This document shows positions 1 to 10,904 of a stretch of DNA of 64,000 nt, piece by piece. Each line of letters starts with the position of its first letter. The first letter of the stretch is position 1. The stretch is from Caprimulgus europaeus (Eukaryota; Chordata; Aves; Caprimulgiformes; Caprimulgidae), in NCBI GenBank assembly GCA_907165065.1, contig OU015528.1, positions 76,117,474 to 76,181,473 of the forward strand, read 5' to 3'. The notes beneath the pieces were generated by a model, which was not told where the DNA came from, made no database searches, and was given only the letters and a program-made list of their open reading frames with translations. Made by a program: the position numbers and the translations under genes.

Positions 1-1689
1 CTGCTATTCCAACTCTATTGTAAAGAGCTACTCCTCAGACCTGAGACACTAGGATTGATTTAAGTGGAGGACATTGAGGCATAACGCCTGACACATCTCT
101 GTCTAAAACCACTCTTCTGCAGAGATCCCTTCTTGTAAGGAAGAACAATTTTACCCCAAGCCAAGACTGGCTACATGAAGAAGGACTCTGCATTTTTCCT
201 TGTTTCACAGAAGAGAAAAAGAACCCAAAAAGATACCAAGATAATTAAATCCCCCCTTTGAAACTGTTGAAAGTTTTTTATATTTTTGTTTTTCTATATG
301 ACATTGAGACATTCACAGATCACAAGACAAAGGGGAAGCAGCACAATTCCTGCTAATGAGATAAAGCCACAGAAAGAGGAAGATGGAGCAATTTGGCAAC
401 AAACATTGGACTGGGATCATAGGTAGCTTTCAGGACAGTATCCTTAATGATCCATGGTGCCTGTATTTGCTCCTGAAGTCCTGCATTAACTCTTTGGTGT
501 CATTTGTTCCCAAAATCATGTGAGAAACTTCACCACTCAGATTCTCACATTTCCAGAGAAAATGAAGCATTTCTTACACCCTTTGTAGTTGTGGGTTGCT
601 GAGGAAATGCATCTTGACTCTCTATAACCTTGTCCAGTTCCTTTTTAAACCACTGTGTATCATCTGCTTGCTTCAGCAACTTTATAGTGGAAAGCAGTTG
701 ATGAAGAAATAGTATTATAACTGAATCTTTCACAGCAGTAAAATTTGCTGTTTGATACAAAATGAAATAATAAAATATACAGTTCCAGAATTCTGTCAAA
801 ATTCTGATTTCTTAATAGTTGCACATAGTGTTTCTCTACTGTTTGAAAGCAGTCTTGAAAATTGCCCAGGAAGTATTATTACTAAGAGAAGATAAAGAAA
901 ACATATTTCTATTTCTTAAAGGTGAGACAAACAGATCTTACGTAAATTTTCTCTAGCTTCAGATAAAACAAAAAACATTAAACACACAGTACAGGGATAT
1001 GCAACTACATATTATCGTTCCTAACTAAATTGCCAATTGCTTAACTGCTGAATAAAAAGCTGAACAGACACAGTGAGGAACATATATCCCTACTAAAAAC
1101 CCTGAAATTTCATTTTTATTACATTGCACTAATTTTTAGAGTCCTGAAACTGATATTGTTTATCCTTGACCTTTGGAGTTTGACAAACTTTGGCCTTGCA
1201 AGATTGTTTCCTTTGAAGGAGTCATTAATATGGGCCAGGGATATTTTTAATACTAACTTGATTCTTTCTTTAGAAATATATCCATGTATACTCATTTCCA
1301 GATCATAAATGAATACAAGTAATAAGCATTTTTTTTTGTCAAAGGTGTACCACTCCAGCTTTTTACTTAAAAAAAATTCCTTGTTTATGCTTCTTCTGAG
1401 AAGGAAAACTTCACTATATCCAATAAACAGACAATACAGGAAAAAGTATCCCTCAGACTGGCTGAGTCTGACACAATTTTTCCAACAGCTGAATAAAAAG
1501 TGCTACTTTAATGTAAGACTTGAAACAGAATCAAGCCCAGCAAGTAAGGGCCTGCAGTCTGTAATTTAGTCATTTGGAAACCCAATGCAAAAGAAATAAT
1601 GGTTATCCACAGGATGAAGTTACCAAATACTTTCCTCCAATATTAATCCTGAATATTTTTAGGCCACTTTCCTTTACTGGATTTATCAA
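1..1689. other. AT-rich non-coding DNA, no gene recognised
   Basis: I see no recognisable gene, RNA or repeat family here. Short open frames near 545-799 (minus) and 1309-1569 (plus) have no domain, no convincing splice signals and the composition of AT-rich chance frames. Confidence 0.6.
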
Positions 1690-1713
1690 TCAGTCTATCT
1701 ATATATCTGTCTG

Positions 1714-1734
1714 TATACATACACACATATGTAT

Positions 1735-1777
<43 letters not shown>

Positions 1778-1805
1778 AAATATATATATATACACACACA
1801 CATAC
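1714..1805. repeat. CA/TA compound microsatellite
   Basis: A GTATACATACACAC-like lead-in is followed by about ten CA units and then uninterrupted TA runs, closing with CACACACA. The two small ORFs across it on opposite strands are products of the repeat. Confidence 0.95.
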
Positions 1806-4800
1806 CCTCCTACAAAGGGTGCTGGGGTTTCCAAGCAAAGTAGGAGAGAACAAGAGTTACAGTGGCATGTGTTTACAGAAACATAATGTTTTTAGCTAGG
1901 TCGTTACAGTACATTATTTAAGGAAATTAACTATGATTTATAGCAGCAAATAAATAAGACAAAGCTTGTTTAACATATCTCAGCATTAAGTAGCTCCTGC
2001 ATTAATTGTCTCTAATGTCTGTTCCATTTGTTATCTAACAAGGTATGCTCCATTATTATTTTTATCCAGTTCACTGCTTGATTCTATCTGTCCTTTCAAA
2101 ATTAGCTTGTCTAATCAGAAACCACTTTTGCTGGGAGTTCATTTCACATAAAAAGGAAAAATTCTTGCTTACTGAGAAACTAATTGGATTATAATTTTTA
2201 AAAGAAAGAAATAGGACTTATAATAAATTATTTCTTAAAAAATACATGAGAGCATGAAAGCCAACAAACCCAAAACAAATTAAAAATTCTAATGAATGAA
2301 AGGCTATAAATAGAATCAGAAACTGGAAAGAATAATTTATGATCGTAACTTACCTACACCTTGTTATTCTGTCGAAAAGAGATGAATATGTAAGGAAAGA
2401 GAAAAAGATTTATGCATTTACTAAATGATAGTCAAATAAATGTTTATATTAGCTGTCATTTTTCTTCTAGCTTTTCAGCCCTTGTAAACAGTAATTAAAC
2501 CTTTATTATAGAAAGAAAAAATATAATTTAGCCACAGGTCCACAGTTCCTTTTCAGTTATTGATTAAATTGTATAGATAAAGTTTGCATGATCACAGGTA
2601 GGCTATACATATAGTTGTACACATTATCTTGTTGCATGCACCTGTGTATACTTAAGTGAAGGAGGGAGAATGCAGAAATGGTATTCAGAACTCTGGATAA
2701 TATACTTTGGGTGTTTATAAAGCTAACCTATTCCATACACTTTACTGCTTCCCAACATTTCAATTCACATAAAACTGTAAGGCTTTTCTTCTTTTTTTTT
2801 TTTTTTTAGCAATTAACTGATATTTTATTGGGGTATTTTTTGCTAAAACAAGGAAAACAACAAGTATTAAACAAATGAGTAATAACTGAAAAAAACTATG
2901 AAAAGTGTCTAAAAGAAAATAAAACACATAGAAAAGAATGTGCAAAACTAATGTAAATAACATTATAGAAATCGTAAACAAGATTTTATAACTAAACTAT
3001 AATTATAATTTTATTATAATATTTTATTATAGAGAGTAGAAAAATATAATAAATAAATAAAATATAATAATTAATAATAAATTCTGGAGTCTCAGGGAAA
3101 ACTTGAATCTCACCTGTTCAGCTGATTAACACCTTGAGCTCTTTCTATTTGTAGACCTAATAAAGAAAAATACAAAATGAATTAAATACACTAAATGATG
3201 TGAAAGACTTGGATATAGATTTACACTGATTTAGCCTGATTTTATTTATCTGAAAATAATTCAGGTTTTCCTTGTTATTGAATTGCATTTATGATAGCAA
3301 TTCAGGTTTTGATACATAAATTATACATTTGGGGCCTGAATTAATAACAATTTGGGATTAAAAGGATCCAGTTCTTATCTACGTACCAAACAAGTTGTTT
3401 ATAGTGCAGTTTATTCAGTGAGCACACTAAAATTTAGTGCAGGGAGATTGATAAAAGTACTCACTGAACACCGTATTGGCTTAGAATAGAGATGAAAGTA
3501 AAACACACCTGACTCAGCAAAGATAGAAGTTAAATGCCAGATTATCCACATAAGTGTGCCAATAAGAGGAATTTCATGCATGAGAGATGCTAGAATGGGC
3601 ATTAAAATTGTCAGGACAAACTTCATTAGCAGTTCCATAAAGCACATTGCTAAAGCACTTGTATAGTGTCACATGTAAATTCTCTACAACTTCAAAAGGT
3701 CTATTTGCGTGCTCAAAGTCAGGCTTATACGTGAACATGAAAAAACAGGCAGTTTCCCAAAACTCAACGTGTGTACTCTAAATTTAGAAAGCAAAAGTTT
3801 AACATGCTACCAATACTGTGAAACTCGAAAAGGTGTTATAAAATGACTAGACTAAATTTAATTTCTTTTGATCACTAGTGTGTATGTAGCTACTGAGGAC
3901 CACAGGTATAACCCAAGCACTAAGCATGCTTTGCCCATCCAAGTTGCATAGAAAGAACATTATTGGTGCACTGAGTGACACGAACTGTTACTATCCCTAT
4001 GGTGACTGGGTTGGTGTCTCATTGCAGAAAATAATATTAACCCACCAGAGAAATTCACTTTTGATTAAACCTGATCCAATGGCTATTTAGGAGGATTATT
4101 ACCTCCATAACATAGGGAATTCATAGTATTTGGAAAAAAGCCACACATAAAATCAGTGTTGCCCAGTCAGTACAAAACATTTAAATTAGATTATTTCCTT
4201 TTATTAACCTAAATATAAAGTAGGATTGCACCCATTCTCTAGTTTCATATCATCTGAGAAAGAAGTTTGACAACGGTGTAGAGTGTCTCAGACTGTCCCA
4301 CTTCTAAGCTTCAGGTTTCTGATTCAGGACACTTGGGAGACGATAATCCTATTTGAATATGGAGTCAGTGAAAATCTTCAGCTAAGGGATGGTGACAGGA
4401 AACCTCAAGAAGCAGACAAAGTAAACTTTGACCAGTCTCACAGATGTTTGGAGTTTTGTTGTTTGTGACAAAGTGATCCAACCTGAAAATCCTCAAAACA
4501 AGAGTGAAAGTACCAAGGATTTTATTACTGAATAGGTAATATTAACCTCAATGTTATTGCATATAATGTTTCTTAGACTGGTTGTTTTGGTTATTTTTGT
4601 GTCTGGGTACACATCGTAGTGACTTCAAAGGCTCACAAAATGAAATCAAATATGCCCACGTTAAAGTTCTCAAGCAGCTTATTCTCTTTGATTTGTAGTT
4701 TGATTTGTGTCTAGGATTGTGACCTTGTAACAATTTAATCCTGTCAAACTAACTCTCTATCCATGTTTGGTCTTCTGTCCCTACTGCTCAAGTTCCATTC

Positions 4801-4873
4801 AGGTTTGGTCCAGAGACCATTTATGCACAATACACAGGGCCATTGCAGTAGGTATTTAGGTAAAAGTTGTGTT
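1806..4873. other. AT-rich non-coding DNA with low-complexity tracts
   Basis: No gene is supported. The stretch contains a 16-base T run at 2792-2807 and an almost pure A/T block at about 2984-3083 (TAAT/ATAA words). The rest looks like unique intergenic or intronic sequence. Confidence 0.6.
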
Positions 4874-5149
4874 ATAGAATCATAGAATGGTTTGGGTTGG
4901 AAGGGACCTTAAAGATCATCCAGTTCCAACCCCCCTGCCATCAGCAGGGACACCTTCCACTAGACCAGGTTGCTCAAAGCCTCATCCAACCTGACCTTGA
5001 ACACTTCCAGGGAGGAGCATCCACAGCTTCGCAGGACAACATGTTCCAGTGTCTGACCACCCTCACAGGAAAGAATTTCTTCCTAATCTCAATCTCCCCT
5101 CTTTCAGTTTAAAGCCATTACCCCTGGTTCTATCACTACCTGCCCTTGT

Positions 5150-7616
5150 GAATAGTCCCTCCCCAGCCTTCCTGTAGCCCTTTCAGGTACTGGAAGGCTG
5201 CTATAAGGTCTCTCCAGAGCAGTCTCTTTTCTCCAGGCTGAACCACCCCAACTCTCTCAGCCTGTCCTCACAGCAGAGGTGCTCCAGCCCTCTGACCATC
5301 CTCATAGCCTCCTCTGGACTTTTTCTAACAGGTCCATGTCTTTTTTGTGTTGGGGGCTCCAGAACTGGATGTAGTACTCCAGGTGGAGCCTCCCAAGGGC
5401 AGAGTAGAGGGGGAGGATCACCTCCCTCGACCTGCTGGCCATGCTGCTCTTGATGCAGCCCAAGATACAGTTGGCCTTCTGGGCTGCAAGCCCATATTGC
5501 TGGCTCATATTGAGCTTCTCATTCACCACCACCCCCAAGTCCTTTTCTTCTGCTGCAGAGAGCTGCTCTCAATCCACTCATCACTGTACTTGTGCTTGGG
5601 GTTGTCCTGACCCAGATGCAGGACCTTGCATTTGGCCTTGTTGAACTTCATGAGGCTTGCACAGGCCCACCTCTCAAGCCTGTCAAGGTCCCTCTGGATG
5701 GCATCCCATCCCTCCAGCGTGTCAACTGCACCACTCAGCTTGGTGTTGTTGGCAAACTTGCTGAGGGTGCACTCAATCCCCCTGTCCATGTCACTGACAA
5801 AGTTGTTGAACAGCACAGGCCCCAGTACTGACCCTTGAGGGACACCGCTAGTCACCGGTCACCAGTCGGACATTGAGCTGTTGACCACAGCTCTTTGAGT
5901 GCCACCATCCAGCCAGTTCCTTATTCACCGAGTGGTCCATCCATCAAACCCGCGTGTTTCCATTTTAGAGACAAGGATGTTGTGTGGGAAAGTGTCAAAC
6001 ACCTTGCAGAAGTCCAGGTAGATGACATCAGTTGCTTTAGCCTTATCCATCAATGCTTTAGCCTTGTCATAAAAGGCTACCAGATTGGTCAGGCACAATT
6101 TACCCTTAGTGAATGCATGTTGGTTGTCATCCATCACCTCCATATTCTCCATGTGCCTTAGCATAGTTTCTAAGAGTATCCTCCATGATCTTGCCTGGCA
6201 CTGAGGTGAGACTGACTTGCCTGTAGTTCCCTGAAAGTGGGGGTTATGTTCCCCTTTTTCCAGTCTGCAGGAACTTCACCAGACTGCCAGCACTTCTCAA
6301 ATATGACGGATAGTGGTTTTACAACTTCACCCGCCAGTTCCCTCAGGACCCGTGGATGCATCACATCAGGTCCCATGGACTTGTGCACCTTCAGGTTCCT
6401 TAGGTGGTCCCGAACTTCATCTTCTCCTACAGTGGGCAGTTCTTTGTTCTCCCAGATCCTTCCTTTGCTTTCTATGACTTGCGCAGCGTGGCACAAGCCC
6501 TTGCCGATGAAGACTGAGGCAAAGGAGTCATTGAGCACTTCATCCTTCTCAATGTCCCAGGTGACCCAGTCTCCTGTTGCCTTCCAGAGAGGGCCCACTT
6601 TTTCCTTAGTTTTCCTTTTCTCCCCGACATACCTATAGAAACTTTTTTTGTTGCCCTTGACATCTCCGGCCAGATTTAATTCTATCAGGACCTTAACTTT
6701 CCTAACCTGATCCCTGGCCAATCAGGCAATTTCTCTGTATTCCTCCCAGGCTGCCTGTCCTTTCTTCCATCCTCTGTAGGCTTCCTTTTTGAACTTAAGT
6801 TTGCTCAGAAGCTTTCTGTCCATCCATGCAGGCCTCCTGCTTTTTTTGCCTCCTTGTTGCCCCAAGGATCTTGAATTCCACCATTTCACTGTCACTTCAG
6901 CCAAGGCTGTGAGCTTCACATTCCCCACTAGACCCTTCTTGTTTGTGGGGAATGTGCGTAACACCTCTCCTCGTTGCTTCCTTGACCACTTGGAGGAAGA
7001 AGTTGTCATCCACACATTCCAGGAACTGCCTGGATTGTTTGTGTCCTGTTTTGTTGTACTTCCAAAAGATATGAAGGAGGTTAAAGTCCCCCATGAGGAT
7101 CAGGGCTTGTGAACATGAGGCTGCTCCCATCTGGCTATAGAGGGTTTCATCTCCTTGGTCTCTCTGGTCTGGCAGCCTGTAGCAGACCCCCACTGTAACA
7201 TCACATTTCCTTGCCTTCCCTTTATTCCTGACCTGTAAGCTCTGCTAGCTCCTCATCCATCTCCAGGTGGAGCTCCATATACTCCAGCTGGTCCTTGACA
7301 TAGAGGGTCATGCCTTCTCTTCATCTCCCTTGCTGGTCCTGAAAAGCCTGTATCCTTCCATTCCAATGCTGCAGTCATGGGAGCCATGCCACCATGTTTC
7401 TGTGATGCCAATCAGATTGTAGCTCTGCAAGTGCACATACATCTCCAACTCCTCTTGTATATTCCCCATGCTACGTGTATTAGCATAGAGGTATTTAAGG
7501 TGGCCCCGCAATGAAGTTGGCTTACTGGCTGGAACAGCTGGAATTGCATTGTGATGCTCTTCAGGCATGCTCCCCTCAGGGTTACTAGTAGCAGGCCCAG
7601 TCATATTCCCTTCCAA
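5150..7616 (-). pseudogene. CR1 ORF2: endonuclease plus reverse transcriptase, degraded
   Basis: The reading is split over several frames. The endonuclease start is at 7616-7308 (YANTRSMGN, then ITETWW). Its middle is at 7193-6897 (VCYRLPDQ, LMGDFN). Its end, near 6900, reads SDSEMVEF where CR1 normally has SDH, so the catalytic His is missing. The RT region follows at 6721-6170 ([31 protein letters not shown]), 6164-5925 ([25 protein letters not shown]) and 5855-5523 ([15 protein letters not shown], then FANNTKL). The FADD box has both metal-binding aspartates replaced by asparagine. The C-terminal part is at 5538-5302 ([28 protein letters not shown]) and continues degraded towards 5150. Its RNA may still be transcribed, but it cannot encode an active enzyme. 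Confidence 0.93.
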
Positions 7617-7766
7617 TCTCGTTTAAAACCCCTATCAATAAGCCCTGCTACTTCTTGCCCCAGGATCCTTTTCCCCTTCTGAGACAGGTGTACCCCATCT
7701 TTTGCCAGTAGCCCCAGTGCTCTTGTAAACCTTCCCATGGTCAAAAAACCCAAAACTCCACCTGTG

Positions 7767-8584
7767 TCACCAGCCTCTAAGCCATGTGTTGATCGGGTGT
7801 ACCTTCCTGTTCCTATCAGTAAACCTCCCTGCCACTGAAGGGATTGAGGAAAACACTACCTGTGCTCCCCATCCTGCTACCAGTCTCCCTAATGACCTGA
7901 AGCCCTTCTTAATCACTTTTGGACTTTTCTCTGTAATCTCATCAATACCAGCTTGTATGACCAAAAGCAGGTAGTAGTCTGAGGGCTGTACCAGGCCAGG
8001 GAGGTTCTTGCTGATATCCCTGACCCAGGCCCCAGGGAGGCAGCAGACTTCCCTGTGGGAGGGATCTGGTCCACATATAGGGCCCCCAGTTACCCTCAGA
8101 AGGGAATCACCTGCCACACTTACCTTCTTTTTTTTTCTTAATTGAACTAGTCCTGAGGTGTGGGGGTGACTGACTTATCCTGGGTGTCTTCCCTGATGAA
8201 CCTTCCATTCCATCTTCACTTGCCTGGCCCTCATTTTCCAAAGCCCCATCCCTCTTGTGCAGTGGTAATTGGGGAGGCAAGGGAGGCCGGCAGGCAACCC
8301 CCAAAAAGCGACCTGTTTCCATTCCCCGCTGTCTTTTAGGTCTCCTCTCCTCTTACCTGGTGGCAAGAGGACAGGGGATCCTGTGCTCCATGTGAAACCT
8401 GTTGGCTCAGGGATAGGAGGGCCTGAGTCCACCAGTCTATCTCCCTTTCACACTCCCTTATAGTCCTCAGCCTTTCGACCTGCTCTTTGAGCTCAGCCAC
8501 CATGCTGAGCGCAGGTGCTGTCCCTGCAATCCTCCATTCCAAGAGAGAAGCTCCAGCACTCCCTGCAGCCAGAGGCCTGGACAC
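7767..8584 (-). pseudogene. CR1 ORF1: coiled coil plus SGNH-hydrolase-like domain, frameshifted
   Basis: Three overlapping minus-strand frames make up ORF1. The first, 8584-8336, contains a charged heptad-like stretch (VAELKEQVERLRTIRECERE) that fits the coiled coil of CR1 ORF1. The second, around 8322-8107, is a linker. The third, 8117-7767, starts MAGDSLLRVTGGPICGP and contains GAWVRDI and VVFSSIPSVAG, the esterase-like (SGNH) domain of avian CR1 ORF1 with its GDS serine block. The breaks between frames show that it is a pseudogene. ORF1 proteins of this family bind RNA and may have lipid-ester activity, a family property not tested here. The start codon cannot be fixed because the 5' part is damaged. 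Confidence 0.85.
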
Positions 8585-8689
8585 CTACATCTTTACTTGG
8601 GACCTCTGTCTGGGTCACCACATGTTTTTTTTGCCTACAGCTTTTGGCCGAGTTACATCCATAGCTTTTCCTGCCTGGTGACTAACAGC

Positions 8690-9085
8690 TCAAACTTCCA
8701 CGACACCCTCAGACGACTCAACACGGCCCCTTTGTTCAACCTTGATGGGCTATTTACACTCCTGAGGGCATAAAAAAAAGGAGTTTTTGTCGCTTTGCCT
8801 AACTGCCGCGGGGACGGTTCGGCTCCGGAGGTTGATCGCAGTGACCGATCGTAGCAGCGCCCTTCCCTGCTCAAGCTACCGCGTCCTGTTTGCCCGTCCC
8901 GGTCACCGCGCTGCTGGTCACTTCGCGCTCCCTGGGGGCCGTTTAAATCGCCCGCGGTGGCCCCGGGCACCGCCCCTGCCGCGTCAGCCCCTCTCTCGAG
9001 ATCGGCCGCTCCCGAGGGGCCTGTCCCGGCCGCGGGTTGAGCTGGGAGCTGCCGCCCTGCTCCTCGCCGGCTGAGTGCAGGTGCT
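8690..9085 (-). promoter_or_regulatory. CpG-dense 5' leader and probable internal promoter of CR1
   Basis: About 35 CpG dinucleotides fall within roughly 265 bases (8805-9075), in DNA that is otherwise AT-rich and nearly CpG-free. The position just upstream of ORF1 fits the 5' UTR and internal promoter of a full-length CR1. The open frames here on both strands (for example 8787-9074 plus) follow from the GC-rich composition. Promoter activity is inferred, not seen. Confidence 0.6.
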
Positions 9086-9152
9086 GTTGTGAACGAAGGC
9101 AATTCTTAATCATCCCAAACAAACTACTAAGAAGTGAGACGGGAAGCTACTT

Positions 9153-9270
9153 ATCATAGAATCACAGAATGGTTTGGGTTAGAAGGGACCTTAAAGATCA
9201 CCCAGTTCCAACCCCCCTGCCATCAGCAGGGACACCTTCCACTAGACCAGGTTGCTCAAAGCCTCATCCA
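9153..9270 (-). mobile_element. 5'-truncated CR1 tail, same subfamily as the long copy
   Basis: This 118-base block matches the terminal 3' part of the CR1 at 4874 with only about three substitutions and ends in the same octamers (CATAGAAT CACAGAAT on the plus strand). Homology stops abruptly after GCCTCATCCAA. It lies about 70 bases beyond the 5' end of the long copy, in the same orientation. Confidence 0.93.
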
Positions 9271-10554
9271 AACTTCTGGTGCGATACCTATGAGTTGTTT
9301 CCTCCTTTATTAACTGAGCGAGCCACTAACCTAAAAAAATCATTTTTCCTCTCCCACTGGCTGTTTGCTTCACATATATCTGTTTCAGACCTTTCCCATT
9401 TGCCTCCTCTCTGTCTGATGTGTCCTCTCACCTAAAACAAGGTCCATCCTCTTCATTGCCTGCTTACAAAGAACCAGATCATCAAATGCGCTCTTCAGTT
9501 CCGTAACAGAGATTAAACCAAGCTAAATAAAAACCCTACAAAACAACAGTGAACTGATTCCTTTGGTGCACACCAAGTCCTTGACAGACACATCAGAAAT
9601 CAGATGAGAGAATAATTGACATTATTTTAAATTTTTGAATTAATTTTTTTTTAACCTGAAAAATGTGGGGCTTCAAAGTTTCCTTGAACAACAGCTCTAC
9701 TACAAATTGACTTGCCAACCTACTACATTTAAAAAAAAAAATAATTAAAAAAAAATATATTTTCCAGAATAGAGACTTTTCTTTGAAAATAGTTAATTCA
9801 ATTTGTGATACACACTCTGAGCATTCTGCACATGATTCTGAAGTTTTTAAATCTTTTAAATAAATAATAAAACCATTTTAACTTGGCTTAACTTTGTAGA
9901 GCATTTATATTTGTAATTCTCAATGAATATGAGATAAGGTATTGTTACAGGTTTGGGACTAAGTCCTCCAAGGCATCTGGCTTCCCAGTTTGTCTGTTTT
10001 AGACTTCCCAGTCTGTCTGTGATGGGAAAATTCCTGGTTTTGGATCAGCTTTCATAGTTCAGACAGATAGTCAGGCTTTTGCTCAGAACTGGATGAGGCC
10101 ACCAGTCTATGAAGAAAAAGGATCATGTTATTACAAAATAAATATTGTCCACCAACAAATCAGGAGCTTTAAACCTATAAAGCTTGGGGCTACAACCTAC
10201 CTTCCTATAGCCTTTGCCTCACCGGTGAGTTTTGCAATATACCTGTTCCCACATTTCCTTCCTCAACAATTTATTCTTGCTCCAGGTAAGCTTTAAGAGA
10301 TTCTTTGGAAGCACTAAAAGCAACATGCAGTTCAGGGACATAACTGGTGAGCCAGTTTGGGCTACAGATATTTCAATATAACCCTTTTGTGTAGGCACCT
10401 TATTCATTAGTGATTGAAATCCCTTATGGTGTATCATAACATCAGCTTAGTGATGATTACTCCAACCAAAGTGTTCTAGTTACTTTTCTTGGCTATCGGA
10501 GTTCACTGTTTGCAAATCTTTGATGCAATTTAGTCAATAATTTACATAATTCAT
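9271..10554. other. AT-rich non-coding DNA
   Basis: No gene is supported. A-rich tracts occur near 9730-9760. The only local structure is the short tandem duplication listed at 9981-10025. Confidence 0.55.
9981..10025. repeat. Two-copy 23-bp tandem duplication
   Basis: CTTCCCAGTTTGTCTGTTTT is followed at a 23-base period by CTTCCCAGTCTGTCTGTGAT. The copies differ at only a few positions. It is a local duplication without an obvious function. Confidence 0.7.
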
Positions 10555-10555
10555 A

Positions 10556-10625
10556 AAATCCCAAAGAAAAAAATTAGGATGGAAGGAATCTCTGGAAGTC
10601 ATCTAGCCCGCTGCTCACATGTAAA
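10556..10625 (-). mobile_element. Short diverged CR1 tail relic
   Basis: The plus strand reads AGGATGGAAGGAATCTCTGG then AAGTCATCTAGCCC, which matches the reverse complement of older CR1 3' ends (GGTTGGAAGGGACCTCTGGAG-type followed by TCATCTAGTCC). The flanks are too diverged to set its 5' limit. Only the tail is recognisable. Confidence 0.5.
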
Positions 10626-10875
10626 TGATGGTTCTTTGATAAACTTCTGCTGAATTTGACTCTAAATGCATTTGTCACCTCTTGTGACAAATTAAAATGT
10701 GTTGATTTAAGACTATTTGCCTTGTTTTACAAATGCCCTAAGAGTGGGTCATGCAGTTCAGATAGCATGGGTCAGCTGGCAAGAAGTCTGTGAGCTGAAT
10801 GCAGTTGCTCAGACATGGGTAGTCATGTAAGCACATCCATAGCAAGCACCTAGGAAAGCTGAAAATGAGTTCTTA

Positions 10876-10904
10876 GGCTCTATATAAGCAACTTATATAG
10901 AGCC
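10876..10904. repeat. Perfect 13-bp inverted repeat with 3-base loop
   Basis: GGCTCTATATAAG, loop CAA, CTTATATAGAGCC. All 13 pairs are exact and pairing stops immediately outside. It could extrude as a small DNA cruciform or form an RNA hairpin if transcribed. No U-run or neighbouring gene suggests a role. Confidence 0.95.

Larger units (their letters stand above)
4874..9085 (-). mobile_element. Nearly full-length CR1 LINE (non-LTR retrotransposon), inactive
   Basis: On the minus strand this carries the full CR1 order. A CpG-dense leader lies at about 8690-9085, ORF1 at about 7767-8584, ORF2 at about 5150-7616, and a short 3' tail ends at 4874 in the ATTCTATGATTCTAT-type octamers typical of bird CR1. 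CR1 mobilises by target-primed reverse transcription using its own endonuclease and RT. Both ORFs are broken by frameshifts and stops, and a stretch between the endonuclease end and the start of the RT region seems shortened compared with the family as I remember it. No target-site duplication is evident, as usual for CR1. The exact 5' boundary is uncertain by tens of bases. Confidence 0.93.

Noticed and set aside
6237-6638. 133-residue plus-strand open frame
   Set aside because: It is the antisense shadow of the CR1 ORF2 RT region on the minus strand.
8787-9074. 95-residue Arg/Pro-rich plus-strand frame in the GC-rich block
   Set aside because: It is antisense to the CR1 5' leader. Few stops are expected in such GC-rich DNA, and no domain is present.
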